Assembly (NCBI RefSeq): GCF_010119975.1
Contig: NZ_CP048222.1
Location: forward strand, 2,746,501-2,810,500
Source: Rhodocytophaga rosea
GTDB lineage: Bacteria > Bacteroidota > Bacteroidia > Cytophagales > 172606-1
DNA length: 64,000 nucleotides
Reading direction: 5' to 3'
A model generated the notes under the pieces. It worked only from the letters and a program-made list of their open reading frames with translations. It searched no databases and was not told the origin of the DNA. The stretch's first letter is position 1. The number at the start of each line of letters is the position of its first letter. Positions 1-9,196 of this stretch are shown piece by piece. A program made the translations under genes and the position numbers.

Positions 1-75
1 GGCATTCCTTACTGACTAAGACCAAACTTAATTTGGTAAGTTAATTTTAATTTTCCCTTTAGTTCTTGTTTTTTA

Positions 76-260
76 TCACAGTTCATACTTTACCTTACTA
101 ACGGGCACTTCCTTGGGAGATTTAACCTTGTCTGGAAAAACTACTTCCTTTTCTTTACTCATTCTCTCTCCCAGCGGTTCATTAGTTCAGGTCGGAGACC
201 CAATCCTTCTACTACTTCGCTGGACGATTTCCCTGATCGACACCACTCAGAGAAGCTTAA
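76..260 (-). pseudogene. Relic of IS3-family transposase OrfA
   Basis: Reading the minus strand from 260 gives an open stretch containing SSSEVVEGLGLRPELMNRW. This matches the helix-turn-helix part of IS3/IS911-type OrfA proteins, where S..EVA.ELGI.P..L.RW is characteristic. The frame hits a stop at 159-161. An overlapping frame from 162 continues with MSKEKEVVFPDK and a lysine-rich tail, as in the OrfA linker, and stops at 76. The N-terminus is missing and there is at least one frameshift, so it cannot make transposase. No terminal inverted repeats were seen. OrfB is not adjacent in the visible sequence. Confidence 0.65.
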
Positions 261-298
261 CTTAATACCCAGTTAAATGTATCAGATTCAGCATACGG

Positions 299-688
299 TT
301 ATTTTTTGAATAAATAGCGAGTCATATATATGCCTTGAGCTTTAGCTGGAGAAGGACTTTGTACACCAGAAGTTACCTGTTGTAGCTCCCAGCCTTCAGC
401 TGTGAGTTGATTGATTTTCTCAATAATGGCTCTTTCATTGCTTTGCACATTATCAAAGTTGATACCGCTTATACTGTACAAATTTTCTAATTCGGCTTCC
501 TTTTGATTCCCATCCGGTAAAGTAATAATCATTTTTGAGCGGCCACCGCCGGCTGGAATAATGGATTCAATAGTTGCCACTTCCATATACAATGTTTTGT
601 TGGGTGTGTCCTCAGCACTTTTGAACGCCAGAAGAGAGATCAAGATCAGGGTAAATAAAGATGACAGCATAATAGATTTAGTTTTCAT
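299..688 (-). CDS. Small secreted protein of unknown function
   Basis: This 129-residue protein starts with a clear signal peptide (MKTK followed by a hydrophobic run to about residue 22), so it is probably exported. The mature part is a single small domain with the segments LENLYSISGINFDN, EKINQLTAEGWELQQVT and GIYMTRYLFKK. Sequences with the 'EGWEL' and 'MTRYLF' signatures occur as small secreted hypothetical proteins in Cytophagales; no function is known to me. It follows the dehydrogenase gene on the same strand by 36 bases, so co-transcription is possible. Confidence 0.7.
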   Translation of the reverse strand: MKTKSIMLSSLFTLILISLLAFKSAEDTPNKTLYMEVATIESIIPAGGGRSKMIITLPDGNQKEAELENLYSISGINFDNVQSNERAIIEKINQLTAEGWELQQVTSGVQSPSPAKAQGIYMTRYLFKK

Positions 689-724
689 AGAATTTTGTGT
701 GTTTAAATTGTTTATAGTTTTTTA

Positions 725-1660
725 TTAGAATGTTATTGGCACAGATATATCATCTGCTCGCTCACTTTGTATGACAGATATGACTACATTTCCCTTTTTA
801 TGAAATTGTTCTACATATGCATGCGCTTCTCTAATCTTTTCAAGCGGATACTTTCTGTCAATTACTGTCAGTAATTTTCCGGACTCTATTAATTCTTTTA
901 GAAAAAATAAATCATTTGAGCCTTCTTTGGGAGCATCCGTTACTGTTATATATTTTCCGGTTGGTGTTAGCAGATGTTTACAGGCAGATTTAGAAGTTTT
1001 CCCCACGGCATCGAAAATCACCTCAAAATGTGTCTCTAGTTTTGTAAAATCCTCCCCGGTGTAATCCACCACTTTATCTGCTCCCAGTGATTGCACAAGG
1101 TGTACATTTGCTGTACTGCATACAGCTGTAACCTTAGCTCCGAAATACTTGCTAAGTTGCACAGCAAACGTACCAACACTTCCTGATGCGCCATAAATAA
1201 GCACATTGTCTGCTTTTTTTACATCGGCTTTCTTTAAAAACCGTAATGCCGTAAGTCCACCGACCGGAACAGTTGCTGCCTCTTCAAAAGTCATATTGGA
1301 TGGTTTTAAGGCAATTAAATCATTCACCGGAAGGCATTTATACTCGGCATACGCCCCGAATGTAAATCCACAAGAGGCAAAAACAGGGTCTCCTTCTTTA
1401 AAAGAGCTAACTCCATTTCCAACTTCTTCAATGATGCCTGCTAGTTCAAATCCCAATATTTTTACCCTTTTGGGTTTGAATAATCCATTAAATAGCCTTG
1501 CCAAAAATGGGTTGGCTCTCCGCATTCGCCAGTCTCCGGCTGATACCGTTGTTGCATAAATTTTTACTAATACTTCATTGTCTTTAGGAATGGGTTTTTC
1601 AATATCCCGAAGCTCAAGCACATCTGGTGTTCCATATTTTTCATACACAACTGCTTTCAT
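725..1660 (-). CDS. NAD(P)-dependent alcohol dehydrogenase / quinone oxidoreductase (MDR family)
   Basis: A 311-residue medium-chain dehydrogenase/reductase of the zinc-independent quinone-oxidoreductase type. The N-terminal GroES-like half holds [11 protein letters not shown] at about residue 71, and the Rossmann half holds the nucleotide-binding GASGSVG at 157-163 followed by the [10 protein letters not shown] segment. The cysteine cluster of zinc-binding MDR enzymes is absent, so an NAD(P)H-dependent quinone, enone or aldehyde reduction in the cytoplasm is more likely than classical alcohol oxidation. Length is normal apart from about 12 extra residues at the C-terminus. The true substrate cannot be told from the sequence. 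Confidence 0.88.
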   Translation of the reverse strand: MKAVVYEKYGTPDVLELRDIEKPIPKDNEVLVKIYATTVSAGDWRMRRANPFLARLFNGLFKPKRVKILGFELAGIIEEVGNGVSSFKEGDPVFASCGFTFGAYAEYKCLPVNDLIALKPSNMTFEEAATVPVGGLTALRFLKKADVKKADNVLIYGASGSVGTFAVQLSKYFGAKVTAVCSTANVHLVQSLGADKVVDYTGEDFTKLETHFEVIFDAVGKTSKSACKHLLTPTGKYITVTDAPKEGSNDLFFLKELIESGKLLTVIDRKYPLEKIREAHAYVEQFHKKGNVVISVIQSERADDISVPITF

Positions 1661-1733
1661 TTTTGTAACTATTAAATAAGTGGAGAAAAGAATAAGCCGG
1701 ATTTAAACTTATTTTCCAATCAGAAGTATATTT

Positions 1734-1940
1734 TTAGTCTGCTTCCGCCACATGTACCGAAATAAGCGTCAGATTTAGGTCACGGATCAGATTGAGAATA
1801 CCGTGCAACTGCGCATGGTCTTTTAGCTTTACCTGTAGAATGGTCTGATGGTCCATATATTCGATGCTCATTTCTTCAAAGCAATTCTTCCATTTTGGAT
1901 CGAGGTGCTGCTGTATTTTTATTTCGGTTAGGCCTTTCAT
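1734..1940 (-). CDS. Small conserved hypothetical protein (68 aa)
   Basis: The start was placed at the ATG at 1940 rather than the upstream ATG at 2039, because the extra 33 residues are proline-rich, unordered and unlike the rest, while the protein from MKGLTEIKIQQHLDPKW onward is compact. The C-terminal segment (ILQVKLKDHAQLHGILNLIRDLNLTLISV) resembles small Bacteroidota proteins with a 'D.A.L.G.L..IRDLNL.L.SV' signature. No catalytic motif is visible. Its function is unknown. It is followed by the dehydrogenase gene about 70 bases downstream on the same strand, possibly in one transcript. Confidence 0.6.
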   Translation of the reverse strand: MKGLTEIKIQQHLDPKWKNCFEEMSIEYMDHQTILQVKLKDHAQLHGILNLIRDLNLTLISVHVAEAD

Positions 1941-2205
1941 AAATTTCCCTTTTGTTGATTCAAAATTAGGACTAGTATGAAGGGAAAAATACACCCGGAA
2001 GGGTGGTTTTAGCGGGTGAATTTTACAGGTACTACTCATTTTTCCTCTGGTTGGATAATCTCTTTGTGCAGCTACAATTTTTTTTGATTTTTATATCTAA
2101 TCCTACTGCGCAAATACATCATTTTTTATCCATTACCTTAAGATGAACTTATGCTCATTATTGGTTGACATTATGACCTGGGATGCAGCCATTTGCACAA
2201 GAAAA

Positions 2206-2802
2206 TCAATACGGTTTTATGATTTGCCCTGTGTTGGCACCAAATACGCTTTTGCGGAAGCCATATTCCAGTTGTTTCATGGTGACTGGGATATCTCCTG
2301 GAAAGAAAGGAAAATACTGTGGCGAATCTTCTATTACTGTTGGGCTTACCGCATTAATACGCACTCCATTTTCTAGTTCAATAGCTGCTGCACGTACAAA
2401 TGCTTCAATGGCCCCATTGGCAGCCGATGCACTGGCAAAGTTTAAAACCGGCTCATGCGTTAAAGCACCGGTGATTAATGTAAATGAACCTTTCGGATTG
2501 ATATAATGCTGCCCCATAAGAACCAAGTTCACCTGACCCATCAGTTTACCCTCGATTCCTCTCCGGAATTCCTTATGGGTCATCGTTTTCCACGGACCCA
2601 CATACGATGGACCTGCTGTGCATATAAGGGCATCGAATGAACCTGCTTGTCTGAATAAATTCTCTATGGAATCTGGCGAGGTAATATCTGCCTGAATATC
2701 CCCACTTGTAGCGCCAACTCTTATGATTTCGTGTTCTTTTTCAAATGCAGTGGACAAATGTTTTCCCATGGTGCCTGTTGCACCAACGATTATGATTTTC
2801 AT
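2206..2802 (-). CDS. Atypical short-chain dehydrogenase lacking the YxxxK motif
   Basis: The start at 2802 (MKIIIVGATGTMGKH) places the Rossmann glycine motif GATGTMG at residues 7-13. The upstream extension begins only at a TTG. The fold features of an SDR follow: a DITSPDSI segment, ALICTAG, and near the C-terminus RINAVSPTVIEDS. The catalytic YxxxK is missing: the place where Tyr and Lys should lie reads SASAANGAIEAFVRAAAIEL. A branch of short putative SDRs (about 200 aa) shares this Tyr/Lys loss, so it probably either uses other residues or only binds NAD(P). It lies in a minus-strand group with the MDR enzyme and an AraC regulator. Confidence 0.82.
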   Translation of the reverse strand: MKIIIVGATGTMGKHLSTAFEKEHEIIRVGATSGDIQADITSPDSIENLFRQAGSFDALICTAGPSYVGPWKTMTHKEFRRGIEGKLMGQVNLVLMGQHYINPKGSFTLITGALTHEPVLNFASASAANGAIEAFVRAAAIELENGVRINAVSPTVIEDSPQYFPFFPGDIPVTMKQLEYGFRKSVFGANTGQIIKPY

Positions 2803-3005
2803 TTTTTCTGGATGGTTATGAATTAATACTTCTTTTGATGCTCTGCCCAATACCAGCCCTTCGGCCAGTCCGGAGTAACTTCCCCCGATTATTATTACGT
2901 CAAAATGTTTATGTTCTATTATCTGTGTATACTATTACATACTTCTGTAGATGAAGAGTGGCTAAAGCGAATATATTTTGCCTGATATAGGCTTGCAACT
3001 TATCA

Positions 3006-3236
3006 TCATCCTATATTATTCTCATTCTTAAAAGAAATCTGGCGAATGATAAAATCAATAAAAGGAACACCGGCAAAAACAATCCAGGGAACTAAGGAGA
3101 TCGTTAGTAGAAAGGTTCTTTGATATAAGGGCAGAATGGATAATGACTCGCCAAACAGATACAGAAATATCGTAATGGATGGATAAATGACCACCCAGAT
3201 TTTTAAACATACGAATAGCTTAGCTTTGGTTTTCAT
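3006..3236 (-). CDS. Small membrane protein, two predicted TM helices
   Basis: A 76-residue protein with two hydrophobic segments (about residues 10-31 and 40-65), a lysine-rich N-terminus and a short polar tail. The pattern of an N-terminal helix, a short loop with a LPLYQRTFLLT segment and a second helix recurs in small Bacteroidota membrane proteins of unknown role. No motif points to a function. It sits alone between the SDR and the AraC regulator, about 200 bases downstream of the SDR start codon. Confidence 0.55.
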   Translation of the reverse strand: MKTKAKLFVCLKIWVVIYPSITIFLYLFGESLSILPLYQRTFLLTISLVPWIVFAGVPFIDFIIRQISFKNENNIG

Positions 3237-3332
3237 GACTCAGAAATTACTTTTTATGAAAGCGTTTGTTGGACACAAAAGTAATTCAGGAGACAGGCGG
3301 ATGGCTAGGACAATAATGGAGTTGTAGAGGAT

Positions 3333-4190
3333 TTATCTAAAATTCTGCCGGAACGTCTCAGGCGAATAGCCTGTGTGCTTTTTGAAGAATCTGCTAAAAT
3401 AAGAGATGTCTTCGTAGCCCAAATCATACGCTATCTGGTTTACCTGATTAGATGTGGCAAGAAGGTATCGTTTGGCCTCTAAAATAAGGGAGTCATCAAT
3501 AAGCTGAGAACTGGTTTTACCTAGGCTTGTTTTAGTGATGGCATTCAACTGGTAGGTGGAAAGATTCATCATCCGGGCATAGTGGGATACCTGCTTATGG
3601 CTAGCCATATGAGTTTCTATCAATTCTAAAAACTTCTCAAGCCGTTGCTGCATGTACAGACTAGTATTACCAGAGGCGCTTTTGCTGGAGTGCCTAATTA
3701 GTTCAATAAACAAAATATCCAGATTTGCTTGAATCACCTCTTGATACTTTTCTTGCTTATCTGTGTATTCTTCAAAAATATACTTGAGTATAGAAAGTAT
3801 ATTTTGAAACTTACAGGCATCAAACTGATAAAAGTTTTGATTACCAGCCTTTCGCATCAGTTGATCGGATGCCTTTTCATGAGGATGATAGAAATTACCC
3901 CTGAATTGCATGATATATCCGGTGCTTGCGGCTTCTAGGGTAAGCTTGTGTACCTGTCCAGGACGCAGGAAGAAAACAGATTGATCACAAATTGCGTAGG
4001 ATGTAAAGTCTATTTCATGACTACCCAAACCTTTATTTAGTGCAATAACCAGGAAGAAATCGTGCCTGTGAAGTGCCTGAACCATGTCTTTCCCGGCAAG
4101 TAAAGTTTCTATATCCCGTATGCTAAAACTATCCGGGAAAGCCGGCTGTGGTTGTGTTGCTTGAATATGCCTGATTGGAATATTTTCCAT
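3333..4190 (-). CDS. AraC-family transcriptional regulator
   Basis: A 285-residue regulator with an N-terminal cupin-like sensing domain (HRHDFFLV at 41-48 and VFFLRPGQVH at 72-81 are the usual strands of the AraC ligand-binding barrel) and a C-terminal double helix-turn-helix (about 190-285) ending in IAYDLGYEDISYFSRFFKKHTGYSPETFR, the family signature. It is a cytoplasmic DNA-binding protein responding to an unknown small molecule. Downstream on the same strand lie the small membrane protein, the SDR and the MDR dehydrogenase, which are plausible but unproven targets. Confidence 0.92.
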   Translation of the reverse strand: MENIPIRHIQATQPQPAFPDSFSIRDIETLLAGKDMVQALHRHDFFLVIALNKGLGSHEIDFTSYAICDQSVFFLRPGQVHKLTLEAASTGYIMQFRGNFYHPHEKASDQLMRKAGNQNFYQFDACKFQNILSILKYIFEEYTDKQEKYQEVIQANLDILFIELIRHSSKSASGNTSLYMQQRLEKFLELIETHMASHKQVSHYARMMNLSTYQLNAITKTSLGKTSSQLIDDSLILEAKRYLLATSNQVNQIAYDLGYEDISYFSRFFKKHTGYSPETFRQNFR

Positions 4191-4225
4191 CTTAGTTTTA
4201 CAATAAAAGCTATGGCAATAATGTT

Positions 4226-7200
4226 TTAAATCAACCGCAGTTGCTTTGCTTTTTCTACAGCTTTGGTGCGGCTGTCCACTTCTAATTTTACATACATATC
4301 TTTTAAGCGGGTTTTTACTGTATTCAAGGATATAAATAATTTATCAGCAATTTCCTGGTTAGACAGATTTTCTGCCATCAATTGCAAGGTTTCCCGTTCA
4401 CGGGTGGTAAGTCCTGCTTTACCGGAAGGTACATTTTTCCTTTTTTCAATCGCACTTTTTAGTTTATGGAGGAAGCTTTGCGAGATTTTTATTTTTCCTG
4501 ATATCCCTTTTTTGAATACTTCCTGAAGTAAAGGATTGATCTGATCCAGATAATTGATATGATACATTAAAATTTCATCAGCAGATGCAAATTCTAGAGA
4601 CTCAAGTAAACTATCCATGGCTTTTTCTTTTTCACCGGTCGCCTGATAGATGATCGAAAAGAAAATATTAATTTCAATCAAGCGCTCTATCCGGTTTTGA
4701 GCTTTGGCCAACTCATAGAGCTGGGAAAGAAGCCGGAATGCCTCTTCCAGTTTATATTCTGCCATTAGTAGCAAGGCTAAGGGAATATAGCGGTACTCTT
4801 CGGCATAGGAAATGGTTTTACCAGTCCATACGCCATGCATTTCTAAAAAATCCCGGGCTTTTTCCAGCTGGTTCTGGAGAATAAGAAAAGTTGCTTTCCA
4901 GCTGATATACATGGATTGCAGGAAGGGATTCACCTTATTTTTTTGGATGATCGAATCCATTTCTTTTATTTTCATTTCTGCCCCCATCAGATCACCCTGG
5001 CTATACAATACCACCGAATAAACGACCAGCACCAATACTTTGGAAGTAATATCAGATTCCTTGATACATAGCTTATAAGCTAACTGTATATGCTGGGAAG
5101 CTCCTTCCAGATCAGCCCAGAAATATTGAATGGCAGCCATATTTGCAAATAAAACGGCATACGTCCAGTCTGTTTTTACTAAATTACCATATCCATTTTC
5201 TTTCAAAAATTCCAGAAGGTCTGCGCTTCTTTTATAAGAAACTTTATAGAGCCCCAGCCGGCCTTCAGTATAGCCCAGATTGATCGCAATGGTAGTAATC
5301 AGATAAATATTGCCCGATCTCTTTCCAAATGCCAATGCTTTTTTAAGTGCCTCTGTGCTTTCGATAATATTATTGCTGGCGAGTTGAGCTTTAGCTACTG
5401 CATACCATCCCCAGCTAAACCACAAAGGATCATCTTCTGAAAGATTTTCCAGGGCAATCCGGCCATATTCCAGGATAATTTCCGGCTTGCCCAAAAAGGA
5501 ATATTGATAAGCCAGGGCAACCGCTAGTTTACCCAATAATTTTTTCTGGTAAAATATCTCCTGTTTGTCCGAAGGGCAAGCCGCAATCTGCTGCATAGTA
5601 ATCTTTTCGGCACTCTCCAGAAATGGGGCGGCTTTTTGTATTTGTCCGGCATTAATGAGTACCCAGGCATAGAATAAACAAAACTCAGGATTCTTTTTTA
5701 TGACATCATCTGGCAATAAGCCGCCATATTTTATGATGGAAGAATGCTGGCCATTGACCCACATATCTTCTGCGATTTTAGAAAGCAACCCAATGCCTCT
5801 CTCATAATTCCTGATCTGGAGCAAATGCTCTATCGCTAAAGGAAATAGCCCGTTCTCCTCAAACCAGGCACCCGCTTGGGTATGCAGCTGCCAGACAACA
5901 GATTTTTCCTTTTCTAACAAGCGTTGTTTGAGTAAATCTGCAAACAGGTGATGATACCGGTACCATTTTCGATCTGCATCCAAGGAAACGATAAACATGT
6001 TATTTTTCTCCAGCATTTCCAGCACCGATTGACTATCCTTTCGGTCCAGAAGGGCATTACAAAGCGGAGCGGACAGCTGTTCTAACAGAGAAGTTTGTAA
6101 TAGAAATTCTTTAATTTCCTCTGTTTGTAGCTTTAGCACCTCTTCTATGAGATAATCCATAATGTAACGGTTGTCACCTTTAAAAGCGCTAATAAAGGCA
6201 GTGCTATCTTCCCGGCCCCGCAGGGAAAGGGCAATGAGCTGCAAACCGGCAATCCACCCCTCTGTTTTATAGGCCAGTGATTCAACATCCGAAATACTTA
6301 ATTTCAAATTAAGCTTCCGGTTAAACAGAGAATAAATTTCATTTGTTGAAAAACTAAGGTCAGCTGACCGTAGTTCTGTCAGTTGATGCTGACTTCTAAG
6401 TTTTGCAATGGGTAACAAAGGATCTGCCCTGGTCAGGATCACAAGCTGAATCGTAGGAGGTATATGCTCGATGAAATAGGTAAACAGACTTAAAACCTCT
6501 CCATTATTAATCAGATGAAAGTCGTCTAATACGAATAAAAAGCGGGTAGGAAAAGAAAATAGTTCATTAATTAAAAGCTGGATAATCGACTGTTGACTTA
6601 CCTGGTTAGGAGAATGCAGCAGTTTGAGTGCCTGTTGGCCAAATGCCGGGTGTAGCTTTTGAATGGCGGTTATTATATAACTGAAAAATGTTGCTACGTC
6701 ATTATCGCTGTTATCGATAGAATACCAGGTGGCAGGAATATTTTGCTGGATGATCCAGTCGCTTACAAGAGTTGTTTTGCCAAATCCTGCCGGTGCAGAA
6801 ATAAGAATTAATTTTGTTTTCAGACCAGTAGCGAGCTTGTCAAAGAGTTCTGAGCGATGAAGCGTCTGGGCACCGGGAGGTGAAATATGAAGCTTTGTTA
6901 CCAGCGGGAGCAGCGGTATGGCTTTGCCTGGTATTTCTCCTTTTCCCTGTAGCTGCGTCAGAAGAGGAACCTTGATGCCCTCATTTGTAATGGCAAATAC
7001 TTCTATGGTACTGGCTACATTCTTCAACTCAAAAATGCCTAAAGAAGTAGTTGAAATAGCAGGATGATTCTTCAGTTCATCATTTAGTTTTCCGGATAGT
7101 AAAATGGCACCGGCTATGCCTAAACTTTCAATGCGGGAGGCAACATTTACTCCATCTCCATATACTTCTGTTTCGTCAAAGACAATATCTCCAACGTGCA

Positions 7201-7480
7201 AGCCAATTTTGAGAGGTACAGGCTCTCCTTCCTGCAAGAACTTTTGAATCTGGATGGCACACTCAGCAGCTTCGACTGCACTTTTAAACACACTGAGTAC
7301 CCCATCTCCATAATACTGGATGATTTTTCCCTGATAGCGTTTGTGTTGTAGCTCAAATACCTCCCGGTGCCGCTCTCTAAGCCTGGAAGCCAATTGTTCA
7401 TCTTGTTGCATCATGGCCGTATAGCCCACTATGTCGGCAAACATGACAGCAGCCAGTTGACGTACTCTCTTCTCCTTCAT
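4226..7480 (-). CDS. Adenylate cyclase domain / STAND ATPase / TPR / LuxR regulator fusion
   Basis: A 1084-residue multidomain protein. Residues 1-165 form a class III nucleotide cyclase: metal-binding Asp16 (FADIVGYT) and Asp59 (YGDGVLS), and the transition-state pair Asn112 and Arg116 (GVNVASR) are present. The substrate-specifying Lys is Gln55 and the Asp position is Glu105. A MalT-like STAND NTPase follows, with Walker A (SAPAGFGKTT, about 228-237) and Walker B (FLFVLDDFH, 314-322), then a long helical TPR-like sensor region. The last 62 residues are a LuxR helix-turn-helix (LTTRERETLQLMAENLSNQEIA). No membrane segment is seen, so it is probably cytoplasmic and links cyclic-nucleotide synthesis to transcription control. 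The order is that of Mycobacterium tuberculosis Rv0386, which I recall also has Gln at the Lys position. Confidence 0.93.
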   Translation of the reverse strand: MKEKRVRQLAAVMFADIVGYTAMMQQDEQLASRLRERHREVFELQHKRYQGKIIQYYGDGVLSVFKSAVEAAECAIQIQKFLQEGEPVPLKIGLHVGDIVFDETEVYGDGVNVASRIESLGIAGAILLSGKLNDELKNHPAISTTSLGIFELKNVASTIEVFAITNEGIKVPLLTQLQGKGEIPGKAIPLLPLVTKLHISPPGAQTLHRSELFDKLATGLKTKLILISAPAGFGKTTLVSDWIIQQNIPATWYSIDNSDNDVATFFSYIITAIQKLHPAFGQQALKLLHSPNQVSQQSIIQLLINELFSFPTRFLFVLDDFHLINNGEVLSLFTYFIEHIPPTIQLVILTRADPLLPIAKLRSQHQLTELRSADLSFSTNEIYSLFNRKLNLKLSISDVESLAYKTEGWIAGLQLIALSLRGREDSTAFISAFKGDNRYIMDYLIEEVLKLQTEEIKEFLLQTSLLEQLSAPLCNALLDRKDSQSVLEMLEKNNMFIVSLDADRKWYRYHHLFADLLKQRLLEKEKSVVWQLHTQAGAWFEENGLFPLAIEHLLQIRNYERGIGLLSKIAEDMWVNGQHSSIIKYGGLLPDDVIKKNPEFCLFYAWVLINAGQIQKAAPFLESAEKITMQQIAACPSDKQEIFYQKKLLGKLAVALAYQYSFLGKPEIILEYGRIALENLSEDDPLWFSWGWYAVAKAQLASNNIIESTEALKKALAFGKRSGNIYLITTIAINLGYTEGRLGLYKVSYKRSADLLEFLKENGYGNLVKTDWTYAVLFANMAAIQYFWADLEGASQHIQLAYKLCIKESDITSKVLVLVVYSVVLYSQGDLMGAEMKIKEMDSIIQKNKVNPFLQSMYISWKATFLILQNQLEKARDFLEMHGVWTGKTISYAEEYRYIPLALLLMAEYKLEEAFRLLSQLYELAKAQNRIERLIEINIFFSIIYQATGEKEKAMDSLLESLEFASADEILMYHINYLDQINPLLQEVFKKGISGKIKISQSFLHKLKSAIEKRKNVPSGKAGLTTRERETLQLMAENLSNQEIADKLFISLNTVKTRLKDMYVKLEVDSRTKAVEKAKQLRLI

Positions 7481-7768
7481 GACTTATTATTTTTAGGTAC
7501 TTCCAAAAGTTTGATTACCAATTGCAAAAAAATAGGCTGGTATTACAACAGTAGGCTGGTCGATTGTACCGGCTCAGTAATAATATGTTTAGAAATCATT
7601 CAAATTCGAATGATGCGACTTACATGAGCATCTGGTAGGGAAGATAACTTTTTTATCAATCTTTTTTAACTAAAACTATAATTACCTTATGCTGGGGTCG
7701 AACATCAGATGCTCACGATTGGCAGGGCCAGCAACACAATTGAGCCCGGAGGCGAAGATTGCGCCCTT

Positions 7769-7831
7769 AGGAAACACTCCTCATTAGGATTTTTGAGTCC
7801 GGAACATTATGAAAAAGGTAGCAGTATCAGG
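7769..7831 (+). pseudogene. Relic of IS3-family transposase OrfB C-terminus
   Basis: Within the otherwise gene-free 567 bases between the cyclase and TlpA-like genes, the plus strand encodes RKHSSLGFLSPEHYEKG. The HSSLGYLSP.E(Y/F)E signature is the C-terminal end of IS3-family OrfB integrase proteins. Upstream of it the frame gives no transposase sequence, and the catalytic DDE region is absent, so only the last 20 or so codons survive. The rest of the gap (7481-7768 and 7832-8047) shows nothing I can identify, apart from the promoter regions of the two divergent genes. Confidence 0.55.
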
Positions 7832-8047
7832 CAAGAGCCTGAGCTAATCTTTATGTCTATTATATCGGGTGAAACCCAGCAGATTGTTATACCTGTTATG
7901 CACCTGCCGATAAAGATGAGAATTGCCCTGTTTTAACTCCGGGAATTTTTTCAATTTAGTTTTTATCTTAAACTTTATGTAAAACAATGATTATGACTTA
8001 CAGCCGTTTACCAATTACCTGTTAGCGTTTACATTCATTTTATCCCT

Positions 8048-8533
8048 ATGAAAATTAAAGGTTTGCTTCTCTTTTACCTACTACTATGGTCTGAGCTAAG
8101 TTATGCCCAAGGGCCGTCAGTAATCAAATACCCAGACCTGGAGAAGATACTCAGCAGATCATCTGATACAACCTATGTGGTTAACTTTTGGGCTACCTGG
8201 TGTGGGCCATGTGTCAAAGAATTGCCCCATTTTGAATCGCTTGGCAAAGCATATACTCAAAAACGGGTAAAAGTATTGCTGGTAAGCCTTGATTTTAAGA
8301 AAGACCTGGAAACCAAAGTAAAGCCGTTTCTTGTTAAACGGAAGATTGAATCTCAGGTCCTGCTACTGGATGAAACCGACTACAACAGCTGGATTGATAA
8401 AATTTCGCCGGAATGGTCTGGTTCTATTCCTATCACGCTAATCGTTAATAAGTCCCGTAATATCCGCCATTTTATTAAAAATGAAGTAAAAGCCGGAGAA
8501 CTGGAAACGCTTATCAATTCCTTTAACCTATAA
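8048..8533 (+). CDS. TlpA-like secreted thiol-disulfide oxidoreductase
   Basis: A 161-residue protein with a signal peptide (about 1-20, ending at SYAQG) and a thioredoxin fold. The active site is WCGPC with cysteines 52 and 55, preceded by VVNFWATW and followed by VKELPHFESL, typical of TlpA/ResA-like periplasmic reductases. The cis-proline region is IPITLIV. It probably reduces or isomerises disulfides in exported proteins. It is 5 bases upstream of the redoxin gene, and the pair is probably one operon acting in the periplasm. Confidence 0.88.
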   Translation: MKIKGLLLFYLLLWSELSYAQGPSVIKYPDLEKILSRSSDTTYVVNFWATWCGPCVKELPHFESLGKAYTQKRVKVLLVSLDFKKDLETKVKPFLVKRKIESQVLLLDETDYNSWIDKISPEWSGSIPITLIVNKSRNIRHFIKNEVKAGELETLINSFNL

Positions 8534-8538
8534 ACTCC

Positions 8539-9165
8539 ATGCATCCAATGAAAAAGACAACGTATTTAATCGCCTTAGTATTCGTAACAATAGCTCTTTA
8601 CAGTGCTACATGGGTAGCAGGTGGATACAGCATAGGGGATAAAGTAAAAGATTTTTCGCTGAAAAATGTAGATGGCAAAAGTGTTTCCTTACTTGGAAAC
8701 AAAGAAGCCAAAGGGTATATCATCGCCTTTACCTGCAACACTTGTCCTATGGCAAACTTATATGAGGATCGCATCATTGCCCTACATGAAAAGTATGCTC
8801 CCAAAGGATATCCAGTATTGGCCATTCAACCCAACGATATAGCGCTTTCCAGAGGCGATTCCTTTGAAGCAATGCAGAAACGGGCAAAAGAGAAAAACTA
8901 TTCCTTCCCCTATCTGCTAGATGAAACGCAGGAAGTTACCCGTACTTTCGGAGCTACTAATACACCTCATATGTTTATAGTAAGCAAAGAAGGAAATGAT
9001 TTTAAGCTAGCCTATATCGGGGCTATAGATAATAATCCGGGAGATGGCTCGCAGGCAGAGAAGAAGTATGTAGAAAATGCTCTTGAGGAACTATTATCCA
9101 ATAAGCCTGTTTCCCAGACCTCAGCCAAAGCGATCGGATGTGGTATCAAATGGAAATCATCATAA
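8539..9165 (+). CDS. Redoxin (AhpC/TSA-thioredoxin-like) family protein, exported
   Basis: A 208-residue protein with an N-terminal hydrophobic export signal (about 8-28), then a peroxiredoxin/thioredoxin-like domain. The putative active site is FTCNTCP with Cys66 and Cys69, where AhpC proteins have PxxxTxxC. Downstream lie NDIALSRGDSF and ATNTPHMFIV, the latter with the cis-proline. The C-terminal AIGCGIKW carries a third cysteine seen in relatives. A second ATG at 8548 (MKK) is an equally good start. It probably handles thiols or peroxides in the periplasm together with the TlpA-like protein. Confidence 0.82.
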   Translation: MHPMKKTTYLIALVFVTIALYSATWVAGGYSIGDKVKDFSLKNVDGKSVSLLGNKEAKGYIIAFTCNTCPMANLYEDRIIALHEKYAPKGYPVLAIQPNDIALSRGDSFEAMQKRAKEKNYSFPYLLDETQEVTRTFGATNTPHMFIVSKEGNDFKLAYIGAIDNNPGDGSQAEKKYVENALEELLSNKPVSQTSAKAIGCGIKWKSS

Positions 9166-9196
9166 AGTAAAATAACCATCACATGATGAATGAGAA

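Noticed and set aside
2143-2506. Plus-strand frames opposite the SDR gene
   Set aside because: They are antisense to a well-supported dehydrogenase and have no recognisable product.
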